Shown: positions 1-5,458 of the stretch, piece by piece | How the letters are laid out: each line of letters begins with the position of its first letter | Position numbering within the stretch: position 1 is the first letter of the stretch | Assembly: GCA_947457025.1 (NCBI GenBank) | Contig: CANGUI010000156.1 | Location: 1-5,458, forward strand | DNA: 5,458 bases | Direction: 5' to 3' | Source of the DNA: Flammeovirgaceae bacterium | GTDB lineage: Bacteria; Bacteroidota; Bacteroidia; Cytophagales; Cyclobacteriaceae | Translations under genes and position numbers: made by a program | Notes under the pieces: model-generated | Told to the model about the DNA's origin: nothing | The model's database searches: none | Seen by the model: the letters and a program-made list of their open reading frames with translations, nothing else

Positions 1-2
1 TG

Positions 3-998
3 CTTAGCGAGCCCAGGAAGGTGGTCATCGTGACGCACTTTAAGCCCGATGCCGACGCGCTGGGCTCATCGCTGGGCCTGGCTGGCTATCTGCGCAAGAA
101 AGGTCATTGGGTGCAGGTGATCACACCAAGCGATTACCCTGATTTTCTGGCCTGGATGCCCGGAAACGACCAGGTGCATGCAGTGGTTCGCGAGGACGCC
201 CGGCAATTACAGGTTGCGCAAGACTATCTGCTCGGTGCCGATGTGATCTGCTGCCTCGATTTTTCAGCCCTCAGCCGGATCAACAGCCTCGGCGAAACAG
301 TCCGTATGGCGCGTGGCCGCAAAGTCTTGATCGATCATCACCTCGAACCTGAACATTTTGCCGATATCGAGTTTTGGGATGTTACTTCTGCCTCCACTGC
401 AGGGCTGGTGTTTGAGTTGATTCACGAGAGTGGAGAAACCGGCCTCATCGATGACGCGATTGCCACCTGCCTGTACGCAGGGCTGATGACCGATACCGGA
501 GGCTTTCGCCATAACAATACCACAGGGCGCGAGTTTCTGATTGCCTCACGGCTGGTGGAACGGGGCGCTGTACCGCATCGCATCGCGAAAGAAATTTATG
601 ATACCAACTCGCTGGAGCGGCTCCGGCTAACGGGTTACGTGCTGAGCCAAAAACTCACCGTGCTTCCGGAGTACCGCACCGCCTACATGCTCCTGACTGC
701 CGATGAGCTGACGCACTTTGGCGCCCAGACGGGGGATACCGAAGGGCTGGTGAATTACGGGCTGTCGATCCGCGGCGTGCGGCTCTCGGTGCTGATGTAT
801 GATCGCCGCGAGGAAATCAAACTCTCGTTTCGCTCGCTGGGAGGTTTTTCTGTTAACACCTTTGCCCGCCGCCATTTCAACGGGGGTGGGCATCACAATG
901 CATCCGGGGGAACTACACGGCTAAGTCTCGCTGAAACGCTGCAGCATTTCCTTTCCATCCTGCCGCTATATCAACAAGAATTAAATGAAAACCAATAA
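3..998 (+). CDS. DHH/DHHA1 family phosphoesterase, NrnA-like (oligoribonuclease / pAp phosphatase), 5' partial
   Basis: Probable Mn-dependent cytoplasmic phosphoesterase of the NrnA type. Characterised members degrade short RNA oligonucleotides and remove the 3' phosphate from pAp. Numbering from the internal GTG at 21, the DHH-domain motifs appear in order: THFKPDADALGSS (5-17, with H6, D10 and D12 as metal ligands), CLDFS (D80), IDHH (D105-H107) and MTDTGGF (D158). The C-terminal DHHA1 substrate-binding motif GGGHHNASGG is at 288-297. The frame stays open upstream of that GTG to the window edge and encodes LSEPRK, which fits the usual family lead-in before the first beta strand, so GTG 21 is probably not the start. 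The real start lies outside the window, with perhaps only about ten residues missing. The gene ends with TAA, 24 bases before the first FKBP gene, with no terminator between them, so co-transcription is likely. The family call is firm; the exact substrate is inferred. Confidence 0.9.
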   Translation, partial: LSEPRKVVIVTHFKPDADALGSSLGLAGYLRKKGHWVQVITPSDYPDFLAWMPGNDQVHAVVREDARQLQVAQDYLLGADVICCLDFSALSRINSLGETVRMARGRKVLIDHHLEPEHFADIEFWDVTSASTAGLVFELIHESGETGLIDDAIATCLYAGLMTDTGGFRHNNTTGREFLIASRLVERGAVPHRIAKEIYDTNSLERLRLTGYVLSQKLTVLPEYRTAYMLLTADELTHFGAQTGDTEGLVNYGLSIRGVRLSVLMYDRREEIKLSFRSLGGFSVNTFARRHFNGGGHHNASGGTTRLSLAETLQHFLSILPLYQQELNENQ

Positions 999-1022
999 AT
1001 CAATTACTTACAAACCAATTCA

Positions 1023-1895
1023 ATGAAAAAAACTACTGTGGTGTTGCTGGCGATGGCGTTGCTGGTGGCGTGTTCAAAAGAAAAGGAAACTCCGAAGGGC
1101 TACAAGTTTACGGTGGCCCGGAAGGGCTCCGGTGAAGTTGCGCAGGCAGGCCAATTTCTGTATGCCGAGTTTGTGCTGCGCGATGGGAAAGATTCCGTGT
1201 GGATGGATACGAAGAAGGAAAACCGCCCGGCTCTTTTTGTCGTCAACGACACCTCCGCACGGCAATACGAAGAGGGTATCGAGGAGATGTTCCGGATGGC
1301 ACGCAAAGGGGATTCGCTCGTGATGAAACTGGATGCCAAGACCCTGTTCGAAAAAACATACCGTCAGGGGGTGCCCCCGGGTGTTGATCCAAAAAGTACG
1401 TTTACCTTTATCATGAATGTGAAAGATGTGCTCGACACCGCCCGCGCGAATGTGTTGCGCGATTCGTTGAACACCATCGCTACGAAACGATTTGAAGAAC
1501 GGCGTAAGGCCCAACTCACCACCGATATGGAAGCCATTGACGGATACCTTGCTTCCCGAAACATCACGGCGCAGCGCGATTCCTCCGGACTACGTTATGT
1601 GATCACCAAAGCCGGAAAGGGTGCCCGCCCCACGATGAGCAGCACCATTTCGGTTAAGTACAAAGGATCACTGCTGTCGACCGGCGAAGTTTTTGATCAA
1701 TCGGAGGCCCCCTTGGAGTACCCGCTTGCCAATTTCATCCCCGGATGGCAGATCGGGTTTCAGTTATTGGAAAAAGGCACTGTGGCTACGTTGTATATTC
1801 CCTCAGGCCTGGCTTATGGCGAGCAAGGGCAGCCCGGCGCAATACCTCCGAACGCCATTTTGGTATTTGATGTTGAACTGATCGATATTAAGTAA
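1023..1895 (+). CDS. FKBP-type peptidyl-prolyl cis-trans isomerase lipoprotein, two-domain (290 aa)
   Basis: Predicted exported folding catalyst that isomerises Xaa-Pro bonds. The N-terminus is a lipoprotein signal peptide: KK at 2-3, a hydrophobic stretch 5-15, and lipobox LVAC with the lipidated Cys at 17. The C-terminal part (about 205-290) is a canonical FKBP domain. It keeps the pocket residues F224-D225, IPGW (W242), LAYG (Y265), AIPPN and the closing VFDVEL (F282); the usual pocket Phe before the IPGW strand is Tyr233. Residues about 27-138 look like a second, degenerate FKBP-like domain, with GDSLVMKL and STFTFIMNVKDVL in the expected places but no FD, GW or AYG motif. A charged, probably helical linker (about 139-185) joins them and includes the AIDGYL segment shared with the next two genes. 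This is the longest of the three FKBPs. ATG 1023 is chosen because it gives a complete signal peptide. No Shine-Dalgarno is visible, which is usual for Bacteroidota. Confidence 0.92.
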   Translation: MKKTTVVLLAMALLVACSKEKETPKGYKFTVARKGSGEVAQAGQFLYAEFVLRDGKDSVWMDTKKENRPALFVVNDTSARQYEEGIEEMFRMARKGDSLVMKLDAKTLFEKTYRQGVPPGVDPKSTFTFIMNVKDVLDTARANVLRDSLNTIATKRFEERRKAQLTTDMEAIDGYLASRNITAQRDSSGLRYVITKAGKGARPTMSSTISVKYKGSLLSTGEVFDQSEAPLEYPLANFIPGWQIGFQLLEKGTVATLYIPSGLAYGEQGQPGAIPPNAILVFDVELIDIK

Positions 1896-1898
1896 AGT

Positions 1899-2363
1899 AT
1901 GAAACACATCGTTTTGCTATTTTTTGTGATCTTTTTTGTGGGTTGTTCGCAGCCGGTGGACATCGTTACCGCGGAAGAGCAGTTGCTACTGGATATTGAA
2001 GCGATCGACAAGTACCTGGCCGATAATAAAATCACAGCCGTTTCGCATTCGTCCGGCTTACGGTACGTGGTAACCCAGGCCGGCACCGGGGGCAAACCGA
2101 ACTTCACCAATACCGTCACCGTAACGTACGCCGGGCGCCTGCTCGCCAATGGAACGGTTTTCGATGAGCGCAAGACTCCCATCAGTTTTCCACTAAACAC
2201 ATTAATACAGGGTTGGCAAATTGCGTTTCCGTTGTTGAACAAGGGCAGCAAGGCCACGCTCTACATCCCGTCAGGCTTGGGTTATGGTGCCCTCGGCTCG
2301 GGCACCACCATCCCACCAAATTCCAACCTGATCTTCGATGTAGAACTGATTGATTTCCGGTGA
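1899..2363 (+). CDS. FKBP-type peptidyl-prolyl cis-trans isomerase lipoprotein, single domain (154 aa)
   Basis: Second of three consecutive FKBP lipoproteins. The signal peptide has K3, a very hydrophobic Phe/Val-rich core (4-14) and lipobox FVGC with Cys16. A short helical segment with AIDKYL (35-40) leads into a single FKBP domain (about 50-154). Pocket residues are retained: F88-D89, F97, W106, GYG (Y129) and F146 in LIFDVEL. The usual IPGW is IQGW here (Q104 for Pro), a mild departure at the rim of the active site. It starts three bases after the stop of the preceding FKBP gene. Its own stop TGA (2361-2363) overlaps the next ATG by one base, which suggests translational coupling. It shares GWQIAFP and GSKATLYIPS with the third FKBP, so those two are the closest pair. 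It is probably active; the clients are unknown. A GldI-like role in gliding Bacteroidota is possible from context only. Confidence 0.92.
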   Translation: MKHIVLLFFVIFFVGCSQPVDIVTAEEQLLLDIEAIDKYLADNKITAVSHSSGLRYVVTQAGTGGKPNFTNTVTVTYAGRLLANGTVFDERKTPISFPLNTLIQGWQIAFPLLNKGSKATLYIPSGLGYGALGSGTTIPPNSNLIFDVELIDFR

Positions 2364-2866
2364 TGCGTTCGATCGTCTCAGTATTTCTGGTGGCGATTCT
2401 GGCCGGGTTTACGGGTTGCCTTCCGGATCCGGAAAAGGTGTGTACCAAGACAGTAGATACCGCCCCGCTGGGTATTCCACCGGCTTTGCTGGATCGGGAC
2501 GTCGCTGCGATCGACCTTTTTCTGACAACCAACAAGATCATCGCGGTGAAGGATCCGCAGGGCGTGCGCTATACGGTAACTGAACAGGGTAGCGGCAGCG
2601 ACACGCCCTGTCTCGAAAGTCGGATCCGGGTGGTATATACCGGCAAGTTGATGACCACCGGGGCCATCTTCGATGCAGCAGCAGCACCGGTTGAGTTTTC
2701 TCTTTTGGGATTGATCCCAGGCTGGCAAATTGCGTTCCCGAAACTTACACGTGGGTCAAAAGCCACGTTATACATCCCTTCCGTATTGGCTTACGGCGCG
2801 CAGGCCGTGGGAAAAATTCCGGCCAATTCGAATCTTATTTTCGAAGTGGAGTTGATTGGTTTCTGA
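2363..2866 (+). CDS. FKBP-type peptidyl-prolyl cis-trans isomerase lipoprotein, single domain (167 aa)
   Basis: Third FKBP lipoprotein of the array. The start is taken as ATG 2363, in a TGATG overlap with the stop of the previous gene; an in-frame GTG at 2360 would add one residue and is less likely. The signal peptide ends in lipobox FTGC with Cys19. The FKBP domain (about 68-167) keeps F103-D104, F112, IPGW (W121), LAYG (Y144) and F160 in LIFEVEL. Departures from the common pattern are AAAA after FD, where an S/R-containing loop is usual, and IPANS for IPPNS. Two further cysteines, Cys27 just after the lipid anchor and Cys83 in the loop before the first core strand, are absent from its two neighbours and could form a disulphide outside the cytoplasm (inference). 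Its TGA stop overlaps the rdgB ATG by one base. It is probably an active isomerase with a narrower or altered substrate range. Confidence 0.91.
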   Translation: MRSIVSVFLVAILAGFTGCLPDPEKVCTKTVDTAPLGIPPALLDRDVAAIDLFLTTNKIIAVKDPQGVRYTVTEQGSGSDTPCLESRIRVVYTGKLMTTGAIFDAAAAPVEFSLLGLIPGWQIAFPKLTRGSKATLYIPSVLAYGAQAVGKIPANSNLIFEVELIGF

Positions 2867-3447
2867 TGCTTTCGTTTTGTCTGGCCACCAACAACGAGCA
2901 TAAGTTGGCTGAGCTCCGGGCGAAGCTGGGAGATCGGTTTCGGCTGGTATCTCTGGCCGAGATTGGCTGCCGGGAAGAACTTCCGGAGACGATGGACACG
3001 CTTCCCGGCAATTCACGCCAGAAAGCTGAGTATGTTTTTACCGGTTATGGAATTGCGTGTGTGGCTGACGATTCCGGCCTCGAGATAGCAGCTTTGGGGG
3101 GCGCCCCGGGTGTCCACTCGGCCTATTATGCCGGACCGCAGCGTGATGCGGCTGAAAACATGCGGCGTGTGTTGAAAGAAATGGGTGCCACGCAAAATCG
3201 TGCAGCCCGTTTCAGAACGGTGCTAACTTGGGCTTCCGCTGGTGGCACCGTACAGTTTGAGGGGATTTTAGAGGGCACAATGGCTCATGAACCGCGCGGC
3301 GCGAATGGCTTTGGCTATGACCCGATATTTGTGCCACACGGATATACCCGCACACCCGCCGAACTCACGATATCGGAAAAAAATTCAATCAGCCACCGGG
3401 CGCTGGCTGTTCAAAAATTTGTCAACTTCCTATCTTCGGGCATTTAA
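2866..3447 (+). CDS. rdgB: RdgB/HAM1 family XTP/dITP pyrophosphatase (193 aa)
   Basis: Nucleotide-pool cleaning enzyme. The family hydrolyses (d)ITP and XTP to the monophosphate and pyrophosphate, keeping deaminated purines out of DNA and RNA; it is cytoplasmic and Mg-dependent. It is full length for the family (about 190-200). Motifs in order: LATNNEHKLAEL (6-17, with N10 and K13), ELPET (E41), K53, the hallmark ADDSGLE (67-73, with D68 and D69), GGAPGVHSA (78-86), NGFGYDPIF (147-155) and the base-contacting SHRA (176-179). The segment usually written ENAxxKA reads GNSRQKA here (48-54), keeping N49 and K53 but not the Glu or Ala. ATG 2866 overlaps the preceding TGA by one base and leads straight into the first beta strand, so the start is well supported. 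Translation may be coupled to the upstream FKBP gene. The identification is secure. Confidence 0.95.
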   Translation: MLSFCLATNNEHKLAELRAKLGDRFRLVSLAEIGCREELPETMDTLPGNSRQKAEYVFTGYGIACVADDSGLEIAALGGAPGVHSAYYAGPQRDAAENMRRVLKEMGATQNRAARFRTVLTWASAGGTVQFEGILEGTMAHEPRGANGFGYDPIFVPHGYTRTPAELTISEKNSISHRALAVQKFVNFLSSGI

Positions 3448-3450
3448 ATC

Positions 3451-4092
3451 ATGCGTACCCCCATTACGGTTGGCATCACCGGCGGCAGCGGATCCGGAAA
3501 AACTTTTTTTCTGCAGGGGCTTTCTTCCCGCTTGTCAACACTTCAGATCTGTCTGATCTCGCAGGACCATTACTACAAACCCCGCGATCAGCAGCCAATT
3601 GATGAAAATGGCGTCAAAAACTTTGACTTGCCCCAATCGATCGATCGGGATGCTTTTCTGCACGACCTGATGCTGCTGAAGGCCGGACAGGATATTCACC
3701 GGAAGGAATACGTGTTTAATAACCCCGATGTTGAACCAAAACTGCTCACATTTAGGGCGGCTCCAGTAATTGTAGTCGAAGGACTTTTCGTTCAGTATTT
3801 TCCTGAAATTGAAAAGGAATTAGATCTGCGCCTCTTCATTGAAGCCAAAGACCATGTTAAACTGGGCCGCCGGATCAAGCGCGACCAAATCGAGCGAGGA
3901 TATGACCTGGACGATGTGCTCTACCGCTATCAACATCACGTAATGCCAGTTTTTGAGGCCCTGATTGAGCCGCTCAAGCATAAAGCCGATCTCGTGGTGC
4001 CCAATAACAGCCGCATTGACCGGGCACTCGATGTCGTCACCACATTTCTGCTTCGCGCAACCGAACCGAGTCGATTTGGAAATCAGAGCTGA
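3451..4092 (+). CDS. udk: Uridine kinase (213 aa)
   Basis: Pyrimidine salvage enzyme that phosphorylates uridine (and usually cytidine) to the monophosphate with ATP or GTP; cytoplasmic. Length matches the family (about 205-215). The P-loop GGSGSGKT (11-18) follows the first strand ITVGIT. SQDHYY (37-42) carries the probable catalytic Asp39, equivalent to the Asp of the QDxFY motif in uridine kinases. NFDLPQSID (57-65) matches the nucleoside-binding NFDHP region, with Leu where His is common. VIVVEGLF (106-113) is the Walker B-like strand, and RRIKRDQIERG (140-150) is the lid with its arginines. It begins three bases after the rdgB stop, so it probably ends the same transcript. A degenerate promoter-like TATCTTCG lies at 3431-3438. 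The last codons contain the -33 element of the next gene's promoter. Phosphoribulokinase belongs to the same fold but is unlikely, given the motifs and length. Confidence 0.93.
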   Translation: MRTPITVGITGGSGSGKTFFLQGLSSRLSTLQICLISQDHYYKPRDQQPIDENGVKNFDLPQSIDRDAFLHDLMLLKAGQDIHRKEYVFNNPDVEPKLLTFRAAPVIVVEGLFVQYFPEIEKELDLRLFIEAKDHVKLGRRIKRDQIERGYDLDDVLYRYQHHVMPVFEALIEPLKHKADLVVPNNSRIDRALDVVTTFLLRATEPSRFGNQS

Positions 4093-4105
4093 ATACATAT
4101 CTTTG
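4075..4105 (+). promoter_or_regulatory. Bacteroidota-type housekeeping promoter (TTTG, N19, TATCTTTG)
   Basis: TTTG at 4075-4078 is followed by exactly 19 bases and then TATCTTTG at 4098-4105. This is a full match to the Bacteroidota primary sigma-factor consensus (-33 TTTG, -7 TAnnTTTG). The -33 element lies in the last codons of the uridine kinase gene and the -7 element just after its stop. Transcription should begin about 4-7 bases after the -7 box, leaving a leader of only some 8-12 bases before the GTG at 4120. The match is seen directly; the activity is inferred. Confidence 0.8.
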
Positions 4106-4119
4106 CCTGACTTAGACGT

Positions 4120-4464
4120 GTGAAAAATCAATCTTCTTATCGTTTTCTCATGCTCATCGCCGGTATTCTGGTGGCCAGTGGCATTTTGTTGTCGCAGGTG
4201 CTGTTCCATCAGGCGGAGGTTGTAGACAATGACGCCAAGGCAGCCAGCGAACAATCTACTTCCCAGCCTGGCGCTACTGTGCAGGATGCCCCGACGCTTG
4301 CCAATCATTCTGTATCGGTTGAGTTGGGCTCATCCGTGGATGCTGTTGTGGAGCAGGTATTTGAAGAGCCACAGGTCGAGGCCTATTTCCAGGCGGTAGC
4401 GGATGTCTCCCTTGATTTCTTCAAGACGCTGCTGAGAACGCTGATCGCGGCCAACGCCCCGTAG
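4120..4464 (+). CDS. Hypothetical membrane-anchored protein (114 aa)
   Basis: I do not recognise this protein. Residues 9-29 form one hydrophobic membrane segment with K2 and R8 before it, so the rest probably lies outside the cytoplasmic membrane. There is no Cys, so it is not a lipoprotein. Residues about 31-65 are a polar linker rich in Ala, Ser, Gln, Thr and Asp, probably disordered. Residues about 66-114 are acidic (DAVVEQVFEEPQVEAYF) and then hydrophobic and amphipathic (LDFFKTLLRTLIAA), suggesting one or two helices. GTG 4120 is the first possible start after an in-frame TGA at 4108-4110; ATG 4150 (residue 11) is the alternative and would give a shorter, uncharged N-terminus. It has its own strong promoter and sits just ahead of secDF, so a small envelope or export-related role is conceivable but not shown. 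FtsB/DivIC-like septum proteins are sometimes small and near here, but no coiled coil is visible. Confidence 0.7.
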   Translation: MKNQSSYRFLMLIAGILVASGILLSQVLFHQAEVVDNDAKAASEQSTSQPGATVQDAPTLANHSVSVELGSSVDAVVEQVFEEPQVEAYFQAVADVSLDFFKTLLRTLIAANAP

Positions 4465-4495
4465 TTTCCAACCTGTATCGTCCGTTCTCCGGCCG

Positions 4496-4513
4496 GCCGC
4501 CCGATTTGGCGGC
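4496..4513 (+). terminator. GC-rich hairpin, possible weak terminator
   Basis: GCCGCC (4496-4501) pairs perfectly with GGCGGC (4508-4513) around a six-base loop, 32 bases after the stop of the 114-residue protein. The T-run expected of an intrinsic terminator is absent; only a mildly T-rich stretch follows. It may attenuate rather than end transcription into secDF, or be unrelated. A self-complementary CCGGCCGG (4489-4496) directly abuts it. Confidence 0.35.
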
Positions 4514-4525
4514 AGTTGAATTTCA

Positions 4526-4555
4526 TTGTAACATAATTCCAATCTGATAACATAG
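4526..4555 (+). promoter_or_regulatory. Possible weak promoter for secDF
   Basis: TTG at 4526-4528, then 19 bases, then TAACATAG at 4548-4555. The spacing is exact, but only TA, one T and the final G of the TAnnTTTG element match. If used, transcription would begin at or within a base or two of the secDF ATG, giving an almost leaderless message. The 96-base gap 4465-4560 holds nothing else I can support apart from the hairpin. Confidence 0.2.
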
Positions 4556-4560
4556 TGTAT

Positions 4561-5458
4561 ATGCGTAATAAAGGAGTAGTAGTCGTTCTTACAGTCATCA
4601 TTACGGCGCTTTGCCTGTACTACCTGTCGTTCACATTTGTGTCGCGCCGGGTGCAGCAGGATGCCATTGACCAGGCCACCGATAAAGTCACAGGCGACGT
4701 TGATCTGGCGCGAAAGCAACAATACCTGGATTCGTTGTGGAATAAGCCGGTATATAATTTGTTTGGAGCTGAGTATACCTACAAAGACGTAAAAGAAAAT
4801 GAGCTTAGCCTCGGGCTAGACCTGCAGGGGGGCATGCACGTTGTGTTGGAGGTATCACCGGCAGATATCATCCGTGGCCTGAGTGGCAACAACCAGGATC
4901 CGGGGTTTGTTGAGGCCCTGAAGGTGGCCCGCGAAAAGCAGAAGGTCAGCCAGGCGAACTTTGTAAATTTATTTGCTGAAGCTTACGCGGAAAAAAATCC
5001 GGGTGGCCTACTCGCCCCCTTGTTCGCTTCAGCCTCGAATAAAGAACGCGTCAGTCTGTCGGACGACGATGCGAAGGTGATTAAATTTCTAAATGAAGAG
5101 GTGGAGGATGCCATCGACAGGTCGTTCACGATTTTGAAAACCCGCATCGACCAGTTTGGTACCTCGCAACCCAACATCCAGCGCTTGCAGGGAACCGGCC
5201 GCATTCAGATTGAAATTCCGGGGGCCGACAACCCGCAGCGGGTGCGCAAGTTATTGCAAGGAGTAGCCCGTTTGGAGTTCTGGGACGTGGTAGAAAGTAA
5301 CGACCCGCAACTCTCGCAAGCCATGTTTGCCGTCAACCAAATGTTGATGAATGAAAAGAAGTTGCAAGAACCTGCTACCAGCGCCGCCGCCACCGCGAAC
5401 CTGGCTGACACAGCAAAGACCGAACTTGAAAAGCAGCTTTCGCAAGCTGCGTCCGACA
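4561..5458 (+). CDS. secD: Protein translocase subunit SecD, probably the SecDF fusion, N-terminal part (3' partial)
   Basis: Start of the Sec accessory subunit that uses the proton gradient to pull exported proteins across the cytoplasmic membrane after SecYEG/SecA. 299 codons are present, open to the window edge. Residues about 5-28 form transmembrane helix 1 (KGVVVVL through YYLSFTF). LGLDLQGGMHVVLEV (84-98) is the SecD signature at the start of the periplasmic P1 region. FTILKTRIDQFG (189-200), QRLQGTGRIQIEIPGA (207-222) and GVARLEFWDV (234-243) are the conserved P1 base strands. Residues about 245-299 are Gln/Ala/Lys-rich, looking like the variable P1 insertion, which would be periplasmic. 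In Bacteroidota SecD and SecF are usually fused (about 1000 aa), but the fusion lies beyond the window. ATG 4561 starts directly on the family-typical MRNKG; no Shine-Dalgarno precedes it. Confidence 0.93.
   Translation, partial: MRNKGVVVVLTVIITALCLYYLSFTFVSRRVQQDAIDQATDKVTGDVDLARKQQYLDSLWNKPVYNLFGAEYTYKDVKENELSLGLDLQGGMHVVLEVSPADIIRGLSGNNQDPGFVEALKVAREKQKVSQANFVNLFAEAYAEKNPGGLLAPLFASASNKERVSLSDDDAKVIKFLNEEVEDAIDRSFTILKTRIDQFGTSQPNIQRLQGTGRIQIEIPGADNPQRVRKLLQGVARLEFWDVVESNDPQLSQAMFAVNQMLMNEKKLQEPATSAAATANLADTAKTELEKQLSQAASD

Noticed and set aside
21..23. GTG 21 as the start of the DHH phosphoesterase
   Set aside because: The frame is open upstream to the window edge, and the upstream residues LSEPRK fit the usual family N-terminus. 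The gene is 5' partial.
1814..2257. Minus-strand open frame of 147 codons opposite the FKBP genes
   Set aside because: It is antisense to two well-supported FKBP genes, with no motif, signal or start context of its own.
3431..3438. TATCTTCG just before udk, resembling the TAnnTTTG promoter element
   Set aside because: It has one mismatch, and no TTG lies about 19 bases upstream. The nearest TTTG (3418-3421) is far too close. The three-base gap to rdgB makes co-transcription simpler.
3820..4308. Minus-strand open frame of 162 codons opposite udk and the hypothetical gene
   Set aside because: It covers conserved uridine kinase motifs on the other strand and shows no family features.
4120..4464. 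FtsB/DivIC-like septum protein as identity of the 114-residue protein
   Set aside because: Such proteins have a coiled coil right after the membrane segment. Here the linker is Ser/Ala/Gln-rich with no heptad pattern.
4570..4576. AAAGGAG, a strong Shine-Dalgarno-like sequence, just inside secDF
   Set aside because: No suitable start codon follows at the right distance, and the bases encode the conserved NKG start of SecDF. It is coincidental.
4330..4722. Minus-strand open frame of 130 codons spanning the gap before secDF
   Set aside because: It runs antisense across the hypothetical gene, the gap and the SecDF start. The translation is low in recognisable structure and matches no family, and no promoter is evident. 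It is a shadow frame.

Overview
The window reads as ordinary chromosomal DNA from a member of the Bacteroidota, most likely of the Cytophagales type. The evidence is the SecDF-type N-terminus, the string of small FKBP lipoproteins behind a DHH phosphoesterase, a perfect Bacteroidota-style promoter (TTTG, 19 bases, TAnnTTTG) at 4075-4105, and the near absence of Shine-Dalgarno sequences before the starts. The assignment is inference from protein style and promoter grammar; no database was searched. By eye the base composition is moderately GC-rich and even, with no sign of recent transfer, insertion sequences, tRNAs or CRISPR arrays.

Layout. All genes lie on the + strand. Positions 3-4092 hold six tightly packed genes that look like one transcription unit: a 5'-partial DHH/DHHA1 phosphoesterase (NrnA-like), three consecutive FKBP-type peptidyl-prolyl isomerase lipoproteins, an RdgB/HAM1 inosine/xanthosine triphosphate pyrophosphatase, and a uridine kinase. 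Gaps are 24, 3, -1, -1 and 3 bases, so two junctions are TGATG stop/start overlaps. A clear promoter in the last codons of the uridine kinase gene then drives an unrecognised 114-residue protein with one membrane anchor (4120-4464). After a 96-base gap with a GC-rich hairpin comes the start of secD/secDF (4561 to the window edge), which runs off the 3' end.

How the genes fit together. The phosphoesterase, RdgB and uridine kinase are cytoplasmic nucleotide and RNA-turnover or housekeeping functions. The three FKBPs carry lipoprotein signal peptides and should fold or hold proteins outside the cytoplasmic membrane. SecDF drives export of proteins across that membrane, so a link between export and folding is thematically plausible, but only co-location is visible. 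The DHH-then-FKBP-lipoprotein order resembles, from memory, the gldI neighbourhood of gliding Bacteroidota. That would connect the FKBPs to gliding or type IX secretion, but the sequence alone does not prove it.

No clearly new multi-gene system is visible. The items most worth a second look are the unrecognised anchored protein with its strong, very close promoter, and the diverging three-copy FKBP lipoprotein array.
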